A stretch of 64,000 nucleotides of DNA from Myxococcales bacterium (lineage in GTDB: Bacteria > Myxococcota_A > Polyangia > Polyangiales > Houyiibacteriaceae). Of the stretch, positions 62,723-64,000 are shown piece by piece. Location of the stretch: contig JAHBWH010000007.1 in assembly GCA_019637115.1 (NCBI GenBank), forward strand, positions 1 through 64,000, given 5' to 3'. The translations under genes were made by a program, and so were the position numbers. Every line of letters starts with the position of its first letter. Position 1 is the first letter of the stretch. The notes below the pieces were generated by a model, which ran no database searches, was not told the origin of the DNA, and saw only the letters and a program-made list of their open reading frames with translations.

Positions 62723-64000
62723 CACGATCCACCTCCCATACTGGCGAGCGTTTCGCCCTCGGGGAGGTGGAGCCCGAAGCCCTCTCGAACGATGGTCTCG
62801 AGTTGCTGTGCGAGCGCAGTCCTGCCCGAGCTCGTCCACAGGCGATGACGAAGGTCGACGAAACGAACGCCCACGGTGCCCACCCGCGTGCCCGCGTGTC
62901 GAGCCAGCGCATCGAGATCGCGCGTCGATACGCCGTCGGTGTGGGGGTAGAGCAGGAAGGCGCGATCGCAATCGTAGCGATGCAGGTAGGCGTAGAGCTG
63001 GTACAGGTCGTCGTTGCTCGGGCGCGCAGCGTGCTTGTCCGAGAGGCGCTTCCACTTCGTGTCGATGATGAGAGTGCGACGGCCGCCCGGGCCGTCGAGG
63101 GTGAAGAGCAGGTCGGGCGCGAGGCGAAGGACGTCCTCGCGGCCGGCTCCGTCACCGTCGCGATAGAGGCTGAAACGGTGTCCCTTGGCCTGCGGGAAGA
63201 GGCTTGCTCCGGCGACCCGTGGAATCACGTGTGTCGCGAGGAACGCGGCGATGTACCGCTCGAAGACCTGGTCCATGTCGAAGAGCAGGGAGAAGGTCTC
63301 CACGTCTCCAGCCCTGGCGTCCGCGGCCTGGCCCTCGATGAGCATCCGCGCGAAGGCGTAGATGTCTTCGAAGCGTTCGTTCTGACGGTTGAAGACGGGA
63401 TCCGGCTCGTGGAGCCGTGCCGACTGCTCGGGGACGTTGTCGAGCAGCGCGAGAACCTGGTTGCACTTCACATGCAGCGCTGCCGGCAAGGTACGCCCAG
63501 CGAGCAGTCGACAGGCCTGCTTCAGTCGACGCGAGATGGGCGTCGCTTCCGAGAGGACGTCATGTCGGCAGTAGAAGCGATGCTTCTGTGCGCTGTTGCG
63601 GGCGACGTGACGTGAGAGCAGAAGCTTGCCCCGCAGCGTGCCGAGGTTCGACTCTTCGGCCAGATACCCTCGGTCCACCCCTCGCCGGAGCTCGTAGAGC
63701 GCGCGGTCGAGAAAGGCATCAACCAACTGGTCGTGGAGTGTGCCGCGCTTGAGCGACAGGTCCGCCAGTCCGCGTGCACGCACCGCCCCAAGGCCTCCGC
63801 GGAGCAGCATCTCCATGAGGTTGCATCGCGTGTCCTTGACGAAGCCCTCGTCGGCAGGCGCCTCGCGTTCGTCCGTCTTCGGAAGGATCTCCACCTGGAG
63901 ACCCGGGACCTGCATCACGCCGACCCACGGGCCAACCAGGCAGTAGTTCCGTCGCCAGCTGAAGATCGCGGACTCGCCCCGTTCCTCGCGCGCAGACTCC
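62722..64000 (-). CDS. mcrC: McrC-family nuclease subunit (5' end outside the window)
   Basis: The frame runs off the window end; about 425 residues are visible. It starts (in the window) with NYCLVGPWVGV and GLQVEILPK, the N-terminal McrC domain, then LLSRHVARNSAQKHRFYCRHDVLSE and ENERFEDIYAFARML, and a PD-(D/E)XK domain: APDLLFTLDGPGGRRTLIIDTKWK (D ... DxK). McrC partners McrB, a GTPase that translocates DNA. McrB should lie just upstream, outside the window. First visible gene of the six. Confidence 0.93.
   Translation of the reverse strand, partial: ESAREERGESAIFSWRRNYCLVGPWVGVMQVPGLQVEILPKTDEREAPADEGFVKDTRCNLMEMLLRGGLGAVRARGLADLSLKRGTLHDQLVDAFLDRALYELRRGVDRGYLAEESNLGTLRGKLLLSRHVARNSAQKHRFYCRHDVLSEATPISRRLKQACRLLAGRTLPAALHVKCNQVLALLDNVPEQSARLHEPDPVFNRQNERFEDIYAFARMLIEGQAADARAGDVETFSLLFDMDQVFERYIAAFLATHVIPRVAGASLFPQAKGHRFSLYRDGDGAGREDVLRLAPDLLFTLDGPGGRRTLIIDTKWKRLSDKHAARPSNDDLYQLYAYLHRYDCDRAFLLYPHTDGVSTRDLDALARHAGTRVGTVGVRFVDLRHRLWTSSGRTALAQQLETIVREGFGLHLPEGETLASMGGGS

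Noticed and set aside
49938-64000. Assignment to DISARM
   Set aside because: No methyltransferase, DrmC-type PLD or SNF2 DrmD; the DUF1998 helicase is a single giant protein.

Overview
The window is high-GC (about 70 %) bacterial chromosomal DNA. A MopE-type metal-binding-motif lipoprotein, a giant RHS protein, many lipoproteins with 'adventurous' low-complexity segments, and the general codon style point to a large-genome myxobacterium (Myxococcota, Polyangiales/Sandaracinus-like). This is inferred from gene content only; no rRNA is present.

Layout. (1) 1-1570: end of an IS66-family element (tnpA, tnpB, truncated tnpC). (2) 1715-14475: RHS/polymorphic-toxin locus: an AT-richer 385-aa gene directly downstream of a 3062-codon RHS frame, preceded by a lipoprotein with GLUG and Cys/Asp metal-binding repeats. 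The lipoprotein and RHS frames meet at a G8 tract and look like one ~3,870-aa protein split by a one-base frameshift. (3) 15452-25997: ordinary accessory genes (tRNA-Gly(CCC), SGNH hydrolase lipoprotein, outer-membrane-like protein, histidine phosphatase with a GRSLG minisatellite, DJ-1 family, LysR, GNAT, F420/NADP reductase-like, KptA), with several tandem-repeat intergenic regions. (4) 26084-29015: arsenic operon arsR-acr3-(arsC::VOC fusion)-GNAT. (5) 29189-38383: macro-domain protein, APC permease, then a tightly packed sulfur-type operon on the minus strand: ArsR::rhodanese, MFS::rhodanese, a 41-aa peptide, a frameshifted methyltransferase and a cysteine desulfurase. Three cytosolic hypothetical genes follow.

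(6) 38390-48270: a toxin-antitoxin and defence scrapyard. Intact units are an HTH/PIN pair, a Fic protein, and a DUF1016 nuclease coupled to an AbiEi antitoxin. They are mixed with broken AbiE pairs, a frameshifted and truncated HIT-PLD-helicase, and a frameshifted PD-(D/E)XK nuclease. (7) 48311-49234: DUF429 protein.

(8) 49938-64000 (continuing off the window): six minus-strand genes, every neighbour overlapping by 1 or 4 bases. In transcription order they are McrC-like nuclease (5' end outside), a 907-aa protein with an embedded LexA/S24 peptidase-like domain, an unrecognised 337-aa protein, a RelE-like::UvrD-like helicase fusion, a 1940-aa STAS-like::DEAD helicase::DUF1998 protein, and a Cas4/RecB-like Fe-S nuclease. 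The genes are full length and coupled. This is the best candidate for an undescribed defence system; McrB or another partner is expected just upstream of the window end.
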